Positions 55,702-64,000 of a DNA stretch of 64,000 nucleotides are shown here, in pieces. The notes below the pieces were generated by a model. The model saw only the letters and a list, made by a program, of their open reading frames with translations, made no database searches and was not told where the DNA came from. Source of the stretch: Aquitalea magnusonii. GTDB lineage: Bacteria > Pseudomonadota > Gammaproteobacteria > Burkholderiales > Chromobacteriaceae. The first letter of the stretch is position 1; the number at the start of each line of letters is the position of its first letter. The position numbers and the translations under genes were made by a program. Where the stretch lies: assembly GCF_002217795.2 (NCBI RefSeq), contig NZ_AP018823.1, positions 1,116,001 through 1,180,000 on the forward strand, read 5' to 3'.

Positions 55702-55750
55702 AGGGGTTCTCCTGGGCTGGGAATGTGCGCAGTTTAGCACATTGGCATCG

Positions 55751-56980
55751 TTATGCCGCGGAGGATGGCAAGGCTTGCCGGGCGCGGGTGATGGCGGCAA
55801 CGCGGGCGGCTTCTACCTGGGCGGGTATCTGGCGCGGGTCGTCACAATTGCGGGCAATGGCTCCGGCGTCCACCTCCAACGCGGCGCGCAGCATCTCTTC
55901 CATCCACTCCACTTGCGGATAGGCGCAGTCTTCAAAATGCAGGCGGCCACGGGCGTCGGTCAGTACGGCGCACAGCATCTGGCGGAAGCGATCCGGGCGG
56001 CGCAGCGCGTCGCAGTCTTTGAACAAGCGCAAGATGGTGGCCGGCTTCATCTGGGCGGTGCCGTGAATCTTGGTGTGGTTGAGCACGGTGATGCGCGCCA
56101 GATCACGGCATTCCGCCGGCACGCGCAGCCGTTCGCACAATGCCAGCAAGGGTTTTTCACCGTGGTGTTCATGGCCGATATGGCGCGGCAGCACATCGGC
56201 AGGTGTCAGCGCCTTGCCCAGGTCGTGGGTCAGGGCGGCAAACCGTACCGCCAATGGCTGCTGCATGCTGGCTGCCATGTCGATGACGCGCATCACATGA
56301 TCGCCGGTGTCGATTTCCGGGTGGTAATCCGCCCGTTGCGGCACGCCGAACAAGGCATCGATTTCCGGCAGGATGCGTTGCAAGGCACCACACTCACGCA
56401 ATACCAGAAAGAAGCGCGATGGATTGTCCTCCATCAGTGCCTTGGCCATTTCCTGCCACACCCGCTCGGCTACCAGGGCGTCCACCTCGCCGGCAGCCAC
56501 CATGTTCTGCATCAATTGCATGGTTTGCGGCGCAACGCTGAAGCCGAAGCGGGCGGCGAAGCGCGCCAGGCGCAGGATGCGCACCGGGTCTTCGGCAAAA
56601 GCCGGGCTGACATGGCGCAGTATGCCGGCGCGCAGGTCTTGCTGGCCGTGATAAGGGTCAATCACCCGACCCTGTTCATCCTCGGCAATGGCATTGATGG
56701 TGAGGTCGCGCCGCGCCAGATCTTGCTCCAGCGTGACGCTTTCATCGGCATGAAAGGCAAAGCCGTGATAACCCTTGCCGGTTTTGCGCTCGGTGCGTGC
56801 CAGTGCGTATTCTTCGTGACTGCGCGGGTGCAGGAATACCGGGAAATCCTTGCCCACCGGTTTGTAGCCCTGCTTGAGCATGGCTTCCACGCTGGCACCC
56901 ACCACCACCCAGTCCCTGTCCTTGACCGGCAGGCCCAGCAAGCGGTCACGCACCGCACCACCAACCAGGTAGATTTGCAT
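55751..56980 (-). CDS. cca: Multifunctional CCA-adding tRNA nucleotidyltransferase
   Basis: 409 aa. It adds or repairs the 3' CCA of tRNAs. The class II nucleotidyltransferase motif GGAVRD is at residues 7-12 with DRDWVVVG after it, and the arginine-rich RILRLARFAARF follows. A C-terminal HD domain (HVMRVIDMAA, LTHDLGK) gives the phosphohydrolase activity of the long gamma/betaproteobacterial form. The start overlaps the stop codon of the NDUFA9-like gene by one base. Confidence 0.94.
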   Translation of the reverse strand: MQIYLVGGAVRDRLLGLPVKDRDWVVVGASVEAMLKQGYKPVGKDFPVFLHPRSHEEYALARTERKTGKGYHGFAFHADESVTLEQDLARRDLTINAIAEDEQGRVIDPYHGQQDLRAGILRHVSPAFAEDPVRILRLARFAARFGFSVAPQTMQLMQNMVAAGEVDALVAERVWQEMAKALMEDNPSRFFLVLRECGALQRILPEIDALFGVPQRADYHPEIDTGDHVMRVIDMAASMQQPLAVRFAALTHDLGKALTPADVLPRHIGHEHHGEKPLLALCERLRVPAECRDLARITVLNHTKIHGTAQMKPATILRLFKDCDALRRPDRFRQMLCAVLTDARGRLHFEDCAYPQVEWMEEMLRAALEVDAGAIARNCDDPRQIPAQVEAARVAAITRARQALPSSAA

Positions 56981-57927
56981 CAGCGTGCTGCTTCCCGGCG
57001 ATAAGCCGACAAAACCAGATTGAATTCGTCCTGCCCCAGATACTGCGGTGCCACTACTTCCAGTGGCGTGGGGCTGAAGCCCAGCAAGTCGCTGGGGAAG
57101 GGATGGGGGCTGATATTGTCGATGGCGAGCGAACGGACATTGTCACGGCTCATCAGGGTGGGGCCGGGCAGCAGCTCCATCAGGCCGGCTTGCAGCATGG
57201 CCAGGTTTTGCGGCAGGGCGATTAGCGGACGCTGCGTACCGCGCAGTCGGCCAACATAGGTCACCAGTTCGGCCAGGCTATAGCTGCGGGGGCCAGTCAG
57301 ATCCAGGCTTTGGCCTATGCTCTCCGGCTTGCTCAGGCAGGCAAGCACCGCCCGCGCCAGGTCATCTGCCCAGATCGGGGCAAAGCGGGTGTGGGCTCCG
57401 GCCAAGGGCAGGAAGGGTAGCTTGTCGAGCAGGCCGGCAAACAGGGTAAGGAAGCTGTCGCCGCGTCCGAAGACAACCGAAGGACGCAGGATGGTCCAGT
57501 CCAGTGCGCTGTCGCGCAAATGCTGTTCGGCAATGCCCTTGGTCTGCTGGTAGTCGCTGGGGCCGTGCGGGTTCGCCCCCAGCGCGCTGATGTGTACGAT
57601 GCGGCGGATGCCCTGCTTGTGGCAACTGTCGATGATCTTGTCCAGCAGTTCCACATGCGCCCGCTCAAAGTCCTTGCGCGAACCGTGCAGGATGCCGACC
57701 ATGCTGATCACGGCATCGTGGCCGGCCAGCAATTGCTGCAGGGCCAGCGGGTGGTGAACATTGGTGGAAACCACTTCGGTTTTGGGCAGTACGATGAGTG
57801 CTGCCTTGTGACGGTCGCGATTGCGCGTGGCAATGGTGAGTTCGGCTTCCTGTTCTGCCAGGCGTTCTGCAATATAACTGCCGATGAAGCCACTGCCACC
57901 AATAAGACAAATGCGCTGCTCATGCAT
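56980..57927 (-). CDS. NDUFA9-like NAD(P)-dependent reductase
   Basis: 315 aa atypical short-chain dehydrogenase. The Rossmann motif GGSGFIGSYIAERL is at residues 10-23, with ILRPSVVFGRGDSF and FAPIWADDLARAV in the usual places of the complex I NDUFA9 subfamily. Bacterial members are often annotated as epimerases; the real role is not settled. It is coupled to cca by a one-base overlap and lies 26 bases after slt. Confidence 0.82.
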   Translation of the reverse strand: MHEQRICLIGGSGFIGSYIAERLAEQEAELTIATRNRDRHKAALIVLPKTEVVSTNVHHPLALQQLLAGHDAVISMVGILHGSRKDFERAHVELLDKIIDSCHKQGIRRIVHISALGANPHGPSDYQQTKGIAEQHLRDSALDWTILRPSVVFGRGDSFLTLFAGLLDKLPFLPLAGAHTRFAPIWADDLARAVLACLSKPESIGQSLDLTGPRSYSLAELVTYVGRLRGTQRPLIALPQNLAMLQAGLMELLPGPTLMSRDNVRSLAIDNISPHPFPSDLLGFSPTPLEVVAPQYLGQDEFNLVLSAYRREAAR

Positions 57928-57953
57928 TGCTCTCTCCTGTGCTGCAAAGTGGG

Positions 57954-59843
57954 CTAACGGGCCGGAATGGTGCCCATACGGGTTTTCAGCGAAATATTGT
58001 CGTGACCAAAGGTACTGGCATAGTAGGCCGCATTGGCCATCACCTTTTGAACATAGTCGCGCGTTTCGCTAAATGGAATGGTTTCGGCATAAATGGTGCC
58101 ATCCAGCGGGCGGCTATCCTGCCAGGCGCGGGCGCGTGCCGGGCCGGCATTATACGCTGCGGTGGCCATTACCTCGTTGCCGGACAGGCTGTCGCGCACA
58201 TAACGCAGATACCACGTCCCGAGCTGGACATTGGTTTCAATATCGGTGACCGAATAATTGCCCAGCCCCATCTTTTTGGCCACCCACTTGGCGGTGGCTG
58301 GCATCAGCTGCATCAGGCCGGATGCCCCCACGCCGGATCGGGCCGCGGTAATGAAGCGGCTTTCCTGGCGGATCAAGCCGTAGACCCAGGCATCATCCAC
58401 ATTCAACTGGCGGGCGTAGCGCTGGGTGACATCCCGGTAAGGCGTCAGGTAGCGCAGGGAATAGTCGTGGTCTTCCTTGGTGCGTTCGGCGCTGTAAATG
58501 GCCATGTCGTAAAAGGCCTCACGGCGACCGATTTCGGCGGCAGCCAGCAGCTCCATATCATTGCGACCGCGCATGGCCCAGCGCCATTCCCGCTGTGCAT
58601 CACTGCGCAGTTCGGCCCGGCCCTCGCTATTGCTGATGTCCAGCAAGGCAAGCGCGCGCTGGATGGCCGGATTGGCGCGCATGGCGGCAATATCGGCATT
58701 GCTGGGGACGGTTTTGCTGGCCGGCGTGGACAGGGTGTTGCCCAGCTCCTCCAGCGATAGCAGCGCGTAGTAGTGGTGCCCGCTGCTGGCTTTGGCAAAC
58801 AGGGCAGGGGCCTCACTGCCGCGGCCCAGTTGCTTCAGGCTGCGGGCGCGCCAATATTGCCATGCCGGTTTGTTGGCCACCGCCATCGGCATATTGCGGG
58901 TGATCTGTTCCAGAGCGGCCCATTGCTCGCCGCGCAGCGCGGCACGTGCCCACCACTCCCATTGTTCGCTGGTCAGTTGCTGGGGATCCGCCTTGGCATA
59001 CCATTGCAGTGCCTGTCCCATGATTTGTTTGCGTGCCGATAACAGCGCGAGCTGGCCCCAGGCAAACGCGCTGCGGTCCTTGCTCAAGGACGCTTCAATT
59101 GCGCTCAGGCGGGCGGCGGCACCGCTGATGTCACTTCTGGCCTTGCTGACAATGCCGTAGACGATGGCTTCCTGGCCGCCCGGCGTGGTCGGGCTGGCGC
59201 TGGCCGGATTATTCAGGCTGGCATTGTCCAGCGGCAGATTGGTGGCATCGGCCAGTTGGCGTGCTTGCGAGACGAAATTGCCTGCCAGCAGCAGACGTTC
59301 CCGGCGCCACAGCCAGTCCTGCGACAGCATGCCCTGGGCTGCGGCTGCCGTGATCAGCTGGTTACAGCCATCCGGAGCGGCACGCATGTCCAAAAAACGG
59401 TTGAGATCGTCTGGTTTGCGGCCCTGGCGGACATCCAGCAACTGCCCGTAGCAGATGGATTCCTCATCCCGCGCTTCTGCAGGCAGTTTCTTCCATTCGG
59501 CGGTAAAGCTGCCCCAGTCTTCGCGTTTGCCCAGTTTTTTCAGCCATTCGTTACGAATTTTCTCCGGCATCCAGCCTTCGCGCACACTGTTGAGAAAACC
59601 GACGATCTGCCTGTCATTGTCTTTGTCCAGCGCCTTCAGGGTCAGCCAATAAGCTGGATAGTCCTTGAGCGGATAATTGTCCGGCATATCGCTGACGATG
59701 GCGCTGAGCTTGCTCAGATTGTTACTGCGGTAAGCATCGCGGGCGGCGATCAATTCATCATTGCTGTTGGCCATGGCATGCCACGAGCTTGCCAAGGTGC
59801 AGATCAGTGTCAGGGTTTGCAGTGTGCTGAACGGGCGGGTCAT
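57954..59843 (-). CDS. slt: Soluble lytic murein transglycosylase
   Basis: 629 aa periplasmic enzyme with a signal peptide ending near MAMA (about residue 25). A long helical superhelix of TPR-like repeats (about 30-440) precedes the catalytic SLT domain (about 455-610), where the general acid is Glu in RQESRF, with GLMQLMPATA and AYNAGPARA blocks. It cleaves peptidoglycan with formation of 1,6-anhydro ends. First gene of the slt-NDUFA9-cca row. Confidence 0.94.
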   Translation of the reverse strand: MTRPFSTLQTLTLICTLASSWHAMANSNDELIAARDAYRSNNLSKLSAIVSDMPDNYPLKDYPAYWLTLKALDKDNDRQIVGFLNSVREGWMPEKIRNEWLKKLGKREDWGSFTAEWKKLPAEARDEESICYGQLLDVRQGRKPDDLNRFLDMRAAPDGCNQLITAAAAQGMLSQDWLWRRERLLLAGNFVSQARQLADATNLPLDNASLNNPASASPTTPGGQEAIVYGIVSKARSDISGAAARLSAIEASLSKDRSAFAWGQLALLSARKQIMGQALQWYAKADPQQLTSEQWEWWARAALRGEQWAALEQITRNMPMAVANKPAWQYWRARSLKQLGRGSEAPALFAKASSGHHYYALLSLEELGNTLSTPASKTVPSNADIAAMRANPAIQRALALLDISNSEGRAELRSDAQREWRWAMRGRNDMELLAAAEIGRREAFYDMAIYSAERTKEDHDYSLRYLTPYRDVTQRYARQLNVDDAWVYGLIRQESRFITAARSGVGASGLMQLMPATAKWVAKKMGLGNYSVTDIETNVQLGTWYLRYVRDSLSGNEVMATAAYNAGPARARAWQDSRPLDGTIYAETIPFSETRDYVQKVMANAAYYASTFGHDNISLKTRMGTIPAR

Positions 59844-60213
59844 GTAAACGGATCTTCTCTTCGATGGTCGGTCAGTCTCAGTCTCGCCGTGTCAGATAAC
59901 GAATGGCATCCAGTGGCGTAAGAGCGTGACCGGCTGATTATACCTGCTTCTGCCGCCTCACCGATGCTGAATGTGCCACTGCCTGGCTGGTCAGCGTTGC
60001 CTGTGAATGACAAATTCCAAGAAGTTTCTGATTTATTGCCGCATGGCCGGGAGCTAAATTAGTAGTTTTGAAATTAGCTCGGCTTGCCTAGTTGCGGCCG
60101 GTTTCTTTTTTGTCTTTTCATTTGGACTAACAGAATAAAAGTGTTGTTGCCTACTGCCTTGGCCCTTGACTTTTTTTGGCTGGTTTTGATCGCAATGAGG
60201 TTTGGAGGTGGGT
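59844..60213 (+). other. Gap leading into the T-rich island
   Basis: 370 bases between slt and the first small membrane-protein gene. No gene, RNA or clear promoter was recognised. Composition changes from GC-rich to markedly T-rich from about 60,000 onward. Confidence 0.6.
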
Positions 60214-60909
60214 ATGCCCAATAATAATTACCTGCGATATACGGCATTTCATTATGTGCAATTGTTGCTGGCAAATATGCCGCTTATTTATGTGCACTTT
60301 CTGGCTTTTTTTGTTGTGTGGTCAGTTTGTCGTTATCTTTTTTTGGATGGGTTGCTTTTTTTTCGGCATCGTGTGGGTGTTAAATGGTTTTATTTTTACA
60401 TTTTTGTCTTGCTGGCGTTGATGGTGTTGGTAAGCCTTTTTATTTCTATTTCGTTTTATCAGGATAGAATTCTGTTTATGCGGAATGATTTTATTTTTCT
60501 GGCTGGTGTTCTGTTGGTGCCGGTGCGTGCAGTTTTTATTTTGATATTGGCTTTGCTGTGTAGTGCTGTCAAGCTGGGAGAGTTGCAGTTGGATGTGCCA
60601 TTTTTTCAGCGGTTTATTGATATGTTGATTTATGGCTTGGTTGGTGTGCTTGTGCGCAAATCGTTGAATGTTGATTTGCAAAATATGGTGTGGAGTGATT
60701 TTTGGTTTATTGCTGTTAATAAATTATTGGCCAGTGTCTGCTCTGCCGGCGTCTTTGCTATTTTCTTTTCAGATACCTGGAATCTGTTTTTTGATGTTTT
60801 GGTGTTGAGAGTGCTTGGCTGGCCAGTGGTGTCGTTGCCATTGCTGGTTGGCTTTATTTATTGCGTACAAATGGATTGGCGGGAATATCGTCAGCAGATA
60901 CCTGTGTGA
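60214..60909 (+). CDS. Unknown polytopic membrane protein, tandem paralogue A
   Basis: 231 aa, almost entirely hydrophobic, with about six membrane segments. The ATG at 60214 has GGAGG five bases upstream, which overrides a TTG at 60202. The stretch RNDFIFLAGVLL near residue 89 resembles the conserved part of 5TM LytS/YhcK-type sensor domains, and the same spot in paralogue B reads GNDFVYLAGILV. No kinase, GGDEF or other signalling domain follows. Codon use is strikingly rich in TTT and TTG. Function unknown; a sensor, a transporter fragment or a phage-type membrane protein are all possible. Confidence 0.65.
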   Translation: MPNNNYLRYTAFHYVQLLLANMPLIYVHFLAFFVVWSVCRYLFLDGLLFFRHRVGVKWFYFYIFVLLALMVLVSLFISISFYQDRILFMRNDFIFLAGVLLVPVRAVFILILALLCSAVKLGELQLDVPFFQRFIDMLIYGLVGVLVRKSLNVDLQNMVWSDFWFIAVNKLLASVCSAGVFAIFFSDTWNLFFDVLVLRVLGWPVVSLPLLVGFIYCVQMDWREYRQQIPV

Positions 60910-61050
60910 GGCTTGCGTCATCAGTATGGTGTTGTAGGGGTATTGTTTGGTTTAAATGCTTGGGTTGATTGCTGTTGTATTTATCGGCTGGTGTTGTGAG
61001 ATTGCTGCAATATATTTAGATTGATGTTAATTTATTTGTTGGAGGTTGCA

Positions 61051-61758
61051 ATGTATCAGTTGAGCGATTTTTTTATGTTGCTGCAATATCATTTACGCTA
61101 TGTTTGGGAAGGTTATCCGTATATAGTTTTACTGTTTTTGTTGATGTATGGCTTGTTTTTCTTGTCGAAAAGTGGATTTCTGGATGCTGTCTTTTCTATA
61201 TTTTCACCAGATTTCTTTTGTCGGCAATATACGTTTTGTATGTTGTTTTTAATGACTTTTCTAGTGGTGTCGGTGGGGATATTTTGTCTTGTCTTTAGTC
61301 GTTTTGTATTTTACATGGGTAATGATTTTGTTTATTTGGCGGGTATTTTGGTGGGTTTTCGCAAGGGGATTCTGGTTTTGCTGTTGGGGTATTTTTATAT
61401 GATCTCTATGCAGCATTTTGAACCAGGGGATATTTTTTGGACATTGTATATGTTTATGGATTCTGCATTTTATTTTGTAGCAGGATTGTTTTTTTCGACC
61501 ATGCTTTACGCTAAGCTGGAAAATTTTACTGGCAGTGAAATTTTTTTCATTTGCCTGAATAAAATTATTGTGTCTATGGTATCGGCCACCTGTTGGTTTT
61601 TCTTGATGGGTGATTCATGGTTTGCAGGTTTTAATATCTTGTTGTTCCGCTTGGTGGCTTGGCCAATGGCAACCCTGCCCTTGATGGCAGTATTTCTGTG
61701 GCAGTTACGGCAAAGTGTACGCAACCGGCCAAAACGACAGTGTGTATACCCAACATGA
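61051..61758 (+). CDS. Unknown polytopic membrane protein, tandem paralogue B
   Basis: 235 aa with about six membrane segments, aligned by eye with paralogue A over most of its length (NDFxxLAGxL; FxxxNKxxxSxxSA; FxxxLxRxxxWPxxxLPL). The ATG at 61051 has GGAGG five bases upstream; an ATG at 61024 is in frame but unsupported. It ends in a basic tail (RNRPKRQ). It is separated from paralogue A by 141 bases and converges on trpE. No signalling domain is attached. Function unknown. Confidence 0.65.
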   Translation: MYQLSDFFMLLQYHLRYVWEGYPYIVLLFLLMYGLFFLSKSGFLDAVFSIFSPDFFCRQYTFCMLFLMTFLVVSVGIFCLVFSRFVFYMGNDFVYLAGILVGFRKGILVLLLGYFYMISMQHFEPGDIFWTLYMFMDSAFYFVAGLFFSTMLYAKLENFTGSEIFFICLNKIIVSMVSATCWFFLMGDSWFAGFNILLFRLVAWPMATLPLMAVFLWQLRQSVRNRPKRQCVYPT

Positions 61759-61781
61759 AAAACCCCGCTTTGGCGGGGTTG
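61757..61781 (-). terminator. Terminator after trpE
   Basis: On the minus strand the stem AACCCCGC-CAA-AGCGGGGTT is followed by TTTTC. It may also act for paralogue B on the other strand. Confidence 0.75.
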
Positions 61782-61807
61782 CTGGGCAGGGTGGGGTAAG
61801 TGATTGC

Positions 61808-63271
61808 TTAGGCATCAAGTCCGGCTTGCGCCAGCTCTGCTGCGCGGATGACGGCACGTGCCTTGTTCTGCGTTTCCTGCCATTCGGATTCCGGCACCGA
61901 GTCGGCCACGATGCCGGCACCGGATTGCACGTAGAGCGTGTCGTTCTTGATGACTGCGGTGCGGATGGCGATGGCCAGGTCCATGTCTCCGTTAAAGCCC
62001 AGGTAGCCGACGGCACCGCCGTAAACGCCGCGCTTGGTCGGTTCGAATTCGTCGATGATTTCCATGGCACGTACCTTGGGGGCACCGGACAGGGTGCCGG
62101 CAGGGAAGGTGGCCTTGAGGATGTCGATATTGGACACATCGCCTTTGACGCGACCTTCCACGCTGGAAACGATGTGCATCACGTGGGAATAGCGTTCGAT
62201 CACCATATTGTCGGTAATGTTGACACTGCCGGTGTTGGCCACGCGGCCGACATCGTTGCGGCCAAGGTCCATCAGCATCACGTGTTCGGCAATTTCCTTG
62301 GGGTCGGAGAGCAACTCTTCGGCCAGTGCTTCGTCTTCCTCACGGTTCTTGCCGCGGACGCGGGTGCCGGCAATGGGGCGAACGGTAACGGTTTCCTGCT
62401 CGCGGCGCACCAGGATTTCCGGTGACGAGCCTACGATGTGGAAGTCGTCGAAATGGTAGAAGAACATATAGGGTGAGGGGTTCAGGCTGCGCAGCGCGCG
62501 GTATAGCGACAGCGGCGAGTCGCTATAGGGCATTTGCATGCGCTGCGCCAGTACCACTTGCATGATGTCGCCATCGACGATGTAGCGCTTGCACTGTTCG
62601 ACCGCCTGTTTGAATTCTTCCTGGCCATATTCAGAGATGGCTTTGCTGATTTGCGAGGGCAGCGACAGTGGAATTTCCATCGGTTCGCGCAGGCGTGCGC
62701 GCAATTGCCCGAGCCGGCTTTCTGCCTTGGCCAGTGCGTTCGGTACCGCCGGATCGGCGTACACAATCAGGTAGAGTTTGCCGGACAGGTTGTCCACTAC
62801 CGCCAGTTCTTCGGACACCATCAGCAGGATGTCGGGTGTGCCGATAGGGTCGGGCTTTTGCGTGGCGGCCAGGCGCTTTTCCACATAGCGGATGGTGTCG
62901 TAGCCAAAGTAGCCCACCAGGCCGCCGGTAAAGCGCGGCAGGCCTTCTACCGGCGGGGCGGTAAAGCGCTGCTGGAAGCTTTCGATAAAGGCCAGCGGGT
63001 CGCCTTCGTGTTGCTCAATCACCTTGTCGCCATACTCCACCTGTACCTTGCGCGCATTGACACGCAGCCGCGTGGTGGCGGGCAGGCCGATGAAGGAGTA
63101 GCGACCGAAACGCTCTCCACCCACTACCGACTCCAGCAGATAGGAGTAGGGCTGATTGGCCAGCTTGAGATACACGGACAGCGGGGTGTCCAGGTCGGCA
63201 AACAATTCCAGCGTGACTGGAATGCGGTTATAGCCGGCGGTGGCCAGCCGGTTGAATTCGTCTTGCGTCAT
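61808..63271 (-). CDS. trpE: Anthranilate synthase component I
   Basis: 487 aa enzyme that turns chorismate and an amino group into anthranilate, the first step of tryptophan synthesis. The chorismate-binding blocks are intact ([44 protein letters not shown]). The N-terminal region with [18 protein letters not shown] would contain the tryptophan feedback site. A terminator follows directly, and trpG, trpD and trpC are not downstream within this window. Gene order gph-trpE matches many betaproteobacteria. Confidence 0.95.
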   Translation of the reverse strand: MTQDEFNRLATAGYNRIPVTLELFADLDTPLSVYLKLANQPYSYLLESVVGGERFGRYSFIGLPATTRLRVNARKVQVEYGDKVIEQHEGDPLAFIESFQQRFTAPPVEGLPRFTGGLVGYFGYDTIRYVEKRLAATQKPDPIGTPDILLMVSEELAVVDNLSGKLYLIVYADPAVPNALAKAESRLGQLRARLREPMEIPLSLPSQISKAISEYGQEEFKQAVEQCKRYIVDGDIMQVVLAQRMQMPYSDSPLSLYRALRSLNPSPYMFFYHFDDFHIVGSSPEILVRREQETVTVRPIAGTRVRGKNREEDEALAEELLSDPKEIAEHVMLMDLGRNDVGRVANTGSVNITDNMVIERYSHVMHIVSSVEGRVKGDVSNIDILKATFPAGTLSGAPKVRAMEIIDEFEPTKRGVYGGAVGYLGFNGDMDLAIAIRTAVIKNDTLYVQSGAGIVADSVPESEWQETQNKARAVIRAAELAQAGLDA

Positions 63272-63409
63272 GAGTGAGCTACCTTGAAACCGGATTGAAA
63301 GCGAAAGGGATGAACAGGATGTGGCTCAGCGTTGCCATCGCCAACTGGCCGGTGCGGGCAGGAAAGTCATGATGCAGGCTTTATCCATGTGGAATGAAAA
63401 ATCGAGGCT

Positions 63410-64000
63410 TTATTTTTTCATCAAATCGTACAGTTCGGCAAGGTTGCCGATGACGAGGTCGGCTTGCAACTGCGTGGCATCGGCATAGCCGTAATTCACC
63501 GCAATGGCGGTGGACCCGGCAGCACGGGCCGACAGGATGTCGTTTTCGGAGTCGCCAACCATGGCCAGTTCGCTGGTCTGGATGTCCAGTACATCGCAAA
63601 CATGCTGCAAGGGCAGGGCGGAAGGTTTTTTCTCGGCCAGGGTGTCGCCGCCGATTACCAGGCTGAAGGCATCGCGCAGATCCAGCTGCTCCAGCAGCGG
63701 AACGGCCAGGTATTCCGATTTGTTGGTGATCACCACCACCGGCAGTTGCAAGGCCCGCAGCAGGCCCAGGCCATCGCGCACACCGGGATAAACCCTGGTG
63801 TTGTCAGTCAGGTGGGCGTGATAGTAACGCACGAAGAAGTTGAAGCCTTGCTCCCAGATGGCAGCGTCGGCCTGGCCGTGGCGTTCGTCGGTGATGGCGC
63901 GGTGGACCAGGCTGGCAATGCCGTCACCGACATGCTCCTGAATGCGCAAGTCGGTGAGGGCGGGCAGGCCCAGATGCTCACGCATGGCGTTGGCCGCAGC
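63410..64000 (-). CDS. gph: Phosphoglycolate phosphatase, C-terminal part (5' end outside window)
   Basis: The last 197 residues of a HAD-family phosphatase; the frame remains open at the window edge. Visible are the VVITNKSEYLA (motif II) and MVGDSENDILSARAAG (motif IV) segments; the DxDGTL nucleophile of motif I lies outside. Gph removes phosphate from 2-phosphoglycolate formed during DNA repair and oxygenation. It lies 138 bases upstream of trpE on the same strand, a familiar betaproteobacterial arrangement. Confidence 0.88.
   Translation of the reverse strand, partial: AAANAMREHLGLPALTDLRIQEHVGDGIASLVHRAITDERHGQADAAIWEQGFNFFVRYYHAHLTDNTRVYPGVRDGLGLLRALQLPVVVITNKSEYLAVPLLEQLDLRDAFSLVIGGDTLAEKKPSALPLQHVCDVLDIQTSELAMVGDSENDILSARAAGSTAIAVNYGYADATQLQADLVIGNLAELYDLMKK

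Noticed and set aside
1..64000. Insertion sequences, prophage, attachment sites or a replication origin
   Set aside because: No transposase, integrase, phage structural gene, flanking direct repeat or DnaA-box cluster was recognised.

Overview
The window looks like the chromosome of a motile Gram-negative betaproteobacterium of the Neisseriales, most like the Chromobacteriaceae (Aquitalea, Chromobacterium, Vogesella). This rests on recognised protein families and gene order (accA-tilS, tig-clpP-clpX-lon-hup-ppiD, gph-trpE, cca next to slt, a neisserial-type porin, DUF3579 and DUF2788 proteins). It is an inference from memory, not a database match. Most of the window is GC-rich with dense genes, so long antisense shadow frames are common.

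Region by region. 1-1.4 kb: the end of a patatin-like lipase gene and dsbB. 1.4-2.5 kb: a minus-strand stable-RNA array of six tandem tRNA-Val/tRNA-Asp pairs. 2.7-5.7 kb: accA, tilS and a Bax-inhibitor-1-like membrane protein. 5.9-15.5 kb: tRNA-Leu, tig, clpP, clpX, lon, hupB, a seventh Val-Asp tRNA pair in inverted orientation, ppiD and sodB. 15.6-25.6 kb: a flavoprotein, dnaB, a 2Fe-2S protein, an alpha/beta hydrolase, rnk, an orphan flagellin, map, a porin, a DUF3579 protein and dinG. 25.9-30.6 kb: an Orn/Lys/Arg decarboxylase, argF, argG and a DUF2788 protein.

30.7-49.6 kb is the most interesting part. It holds two separate sets of gamma-glutamylation catabolic genes. Set I (31.5-37.9 kb, minus strand) contains an APC-type permease, a class I amidotransferase-like hydrolase, an iron alcohol dehydrogenase, an aldehyde dehydrogenase and a glutamine-synthetase-family ligase, with a divergent MurR/RpiR-type regulator. 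Having both an alcohol and an aldehyde dehydrogenase suggests an amino-alcohol substrate such as ethanolamine or aminopropanol, rather than putrescine. Set II (43.3-49.6 kb) is a Puu-like polyamine set (puuC, puuR, puuD, puuA) in which a SpuC-like transaminase takes the place of the usual PuuB oxidase. Between the sets lie a YajQ protein, a COG2509-type flavoprotein and a chemoreceptor with a convincing sigma-28 promoter.

49.9-59.8 kb: motA, motB, a membrane-anchored methyltransferase, an HDOD protein, a SpoU-type RNA methyltransferase, a periplasmic amidase, an LprI-like protein, cca, an NDUFA9-like reductase and slt. 60.2-61.8 kb: a T-rich island with two tandem paralogous membrane proteins of unknown role. 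61.8-64 kb: trpE and a truncated gph.

The functional themes are proteostasis (tig, clpPX, lon, ppiD, dsbB, map), nitrogen and polyamine flow (decarboxylase, argFG, both glutamylation sets) and motility/chemotaxis (flagellin, chemoreceptor, motAB). Starts were moved inward from the longest open frame wherever a ribosome binding site or family N-terminus supported it. Functions come from family recognition by eye; no search was run.
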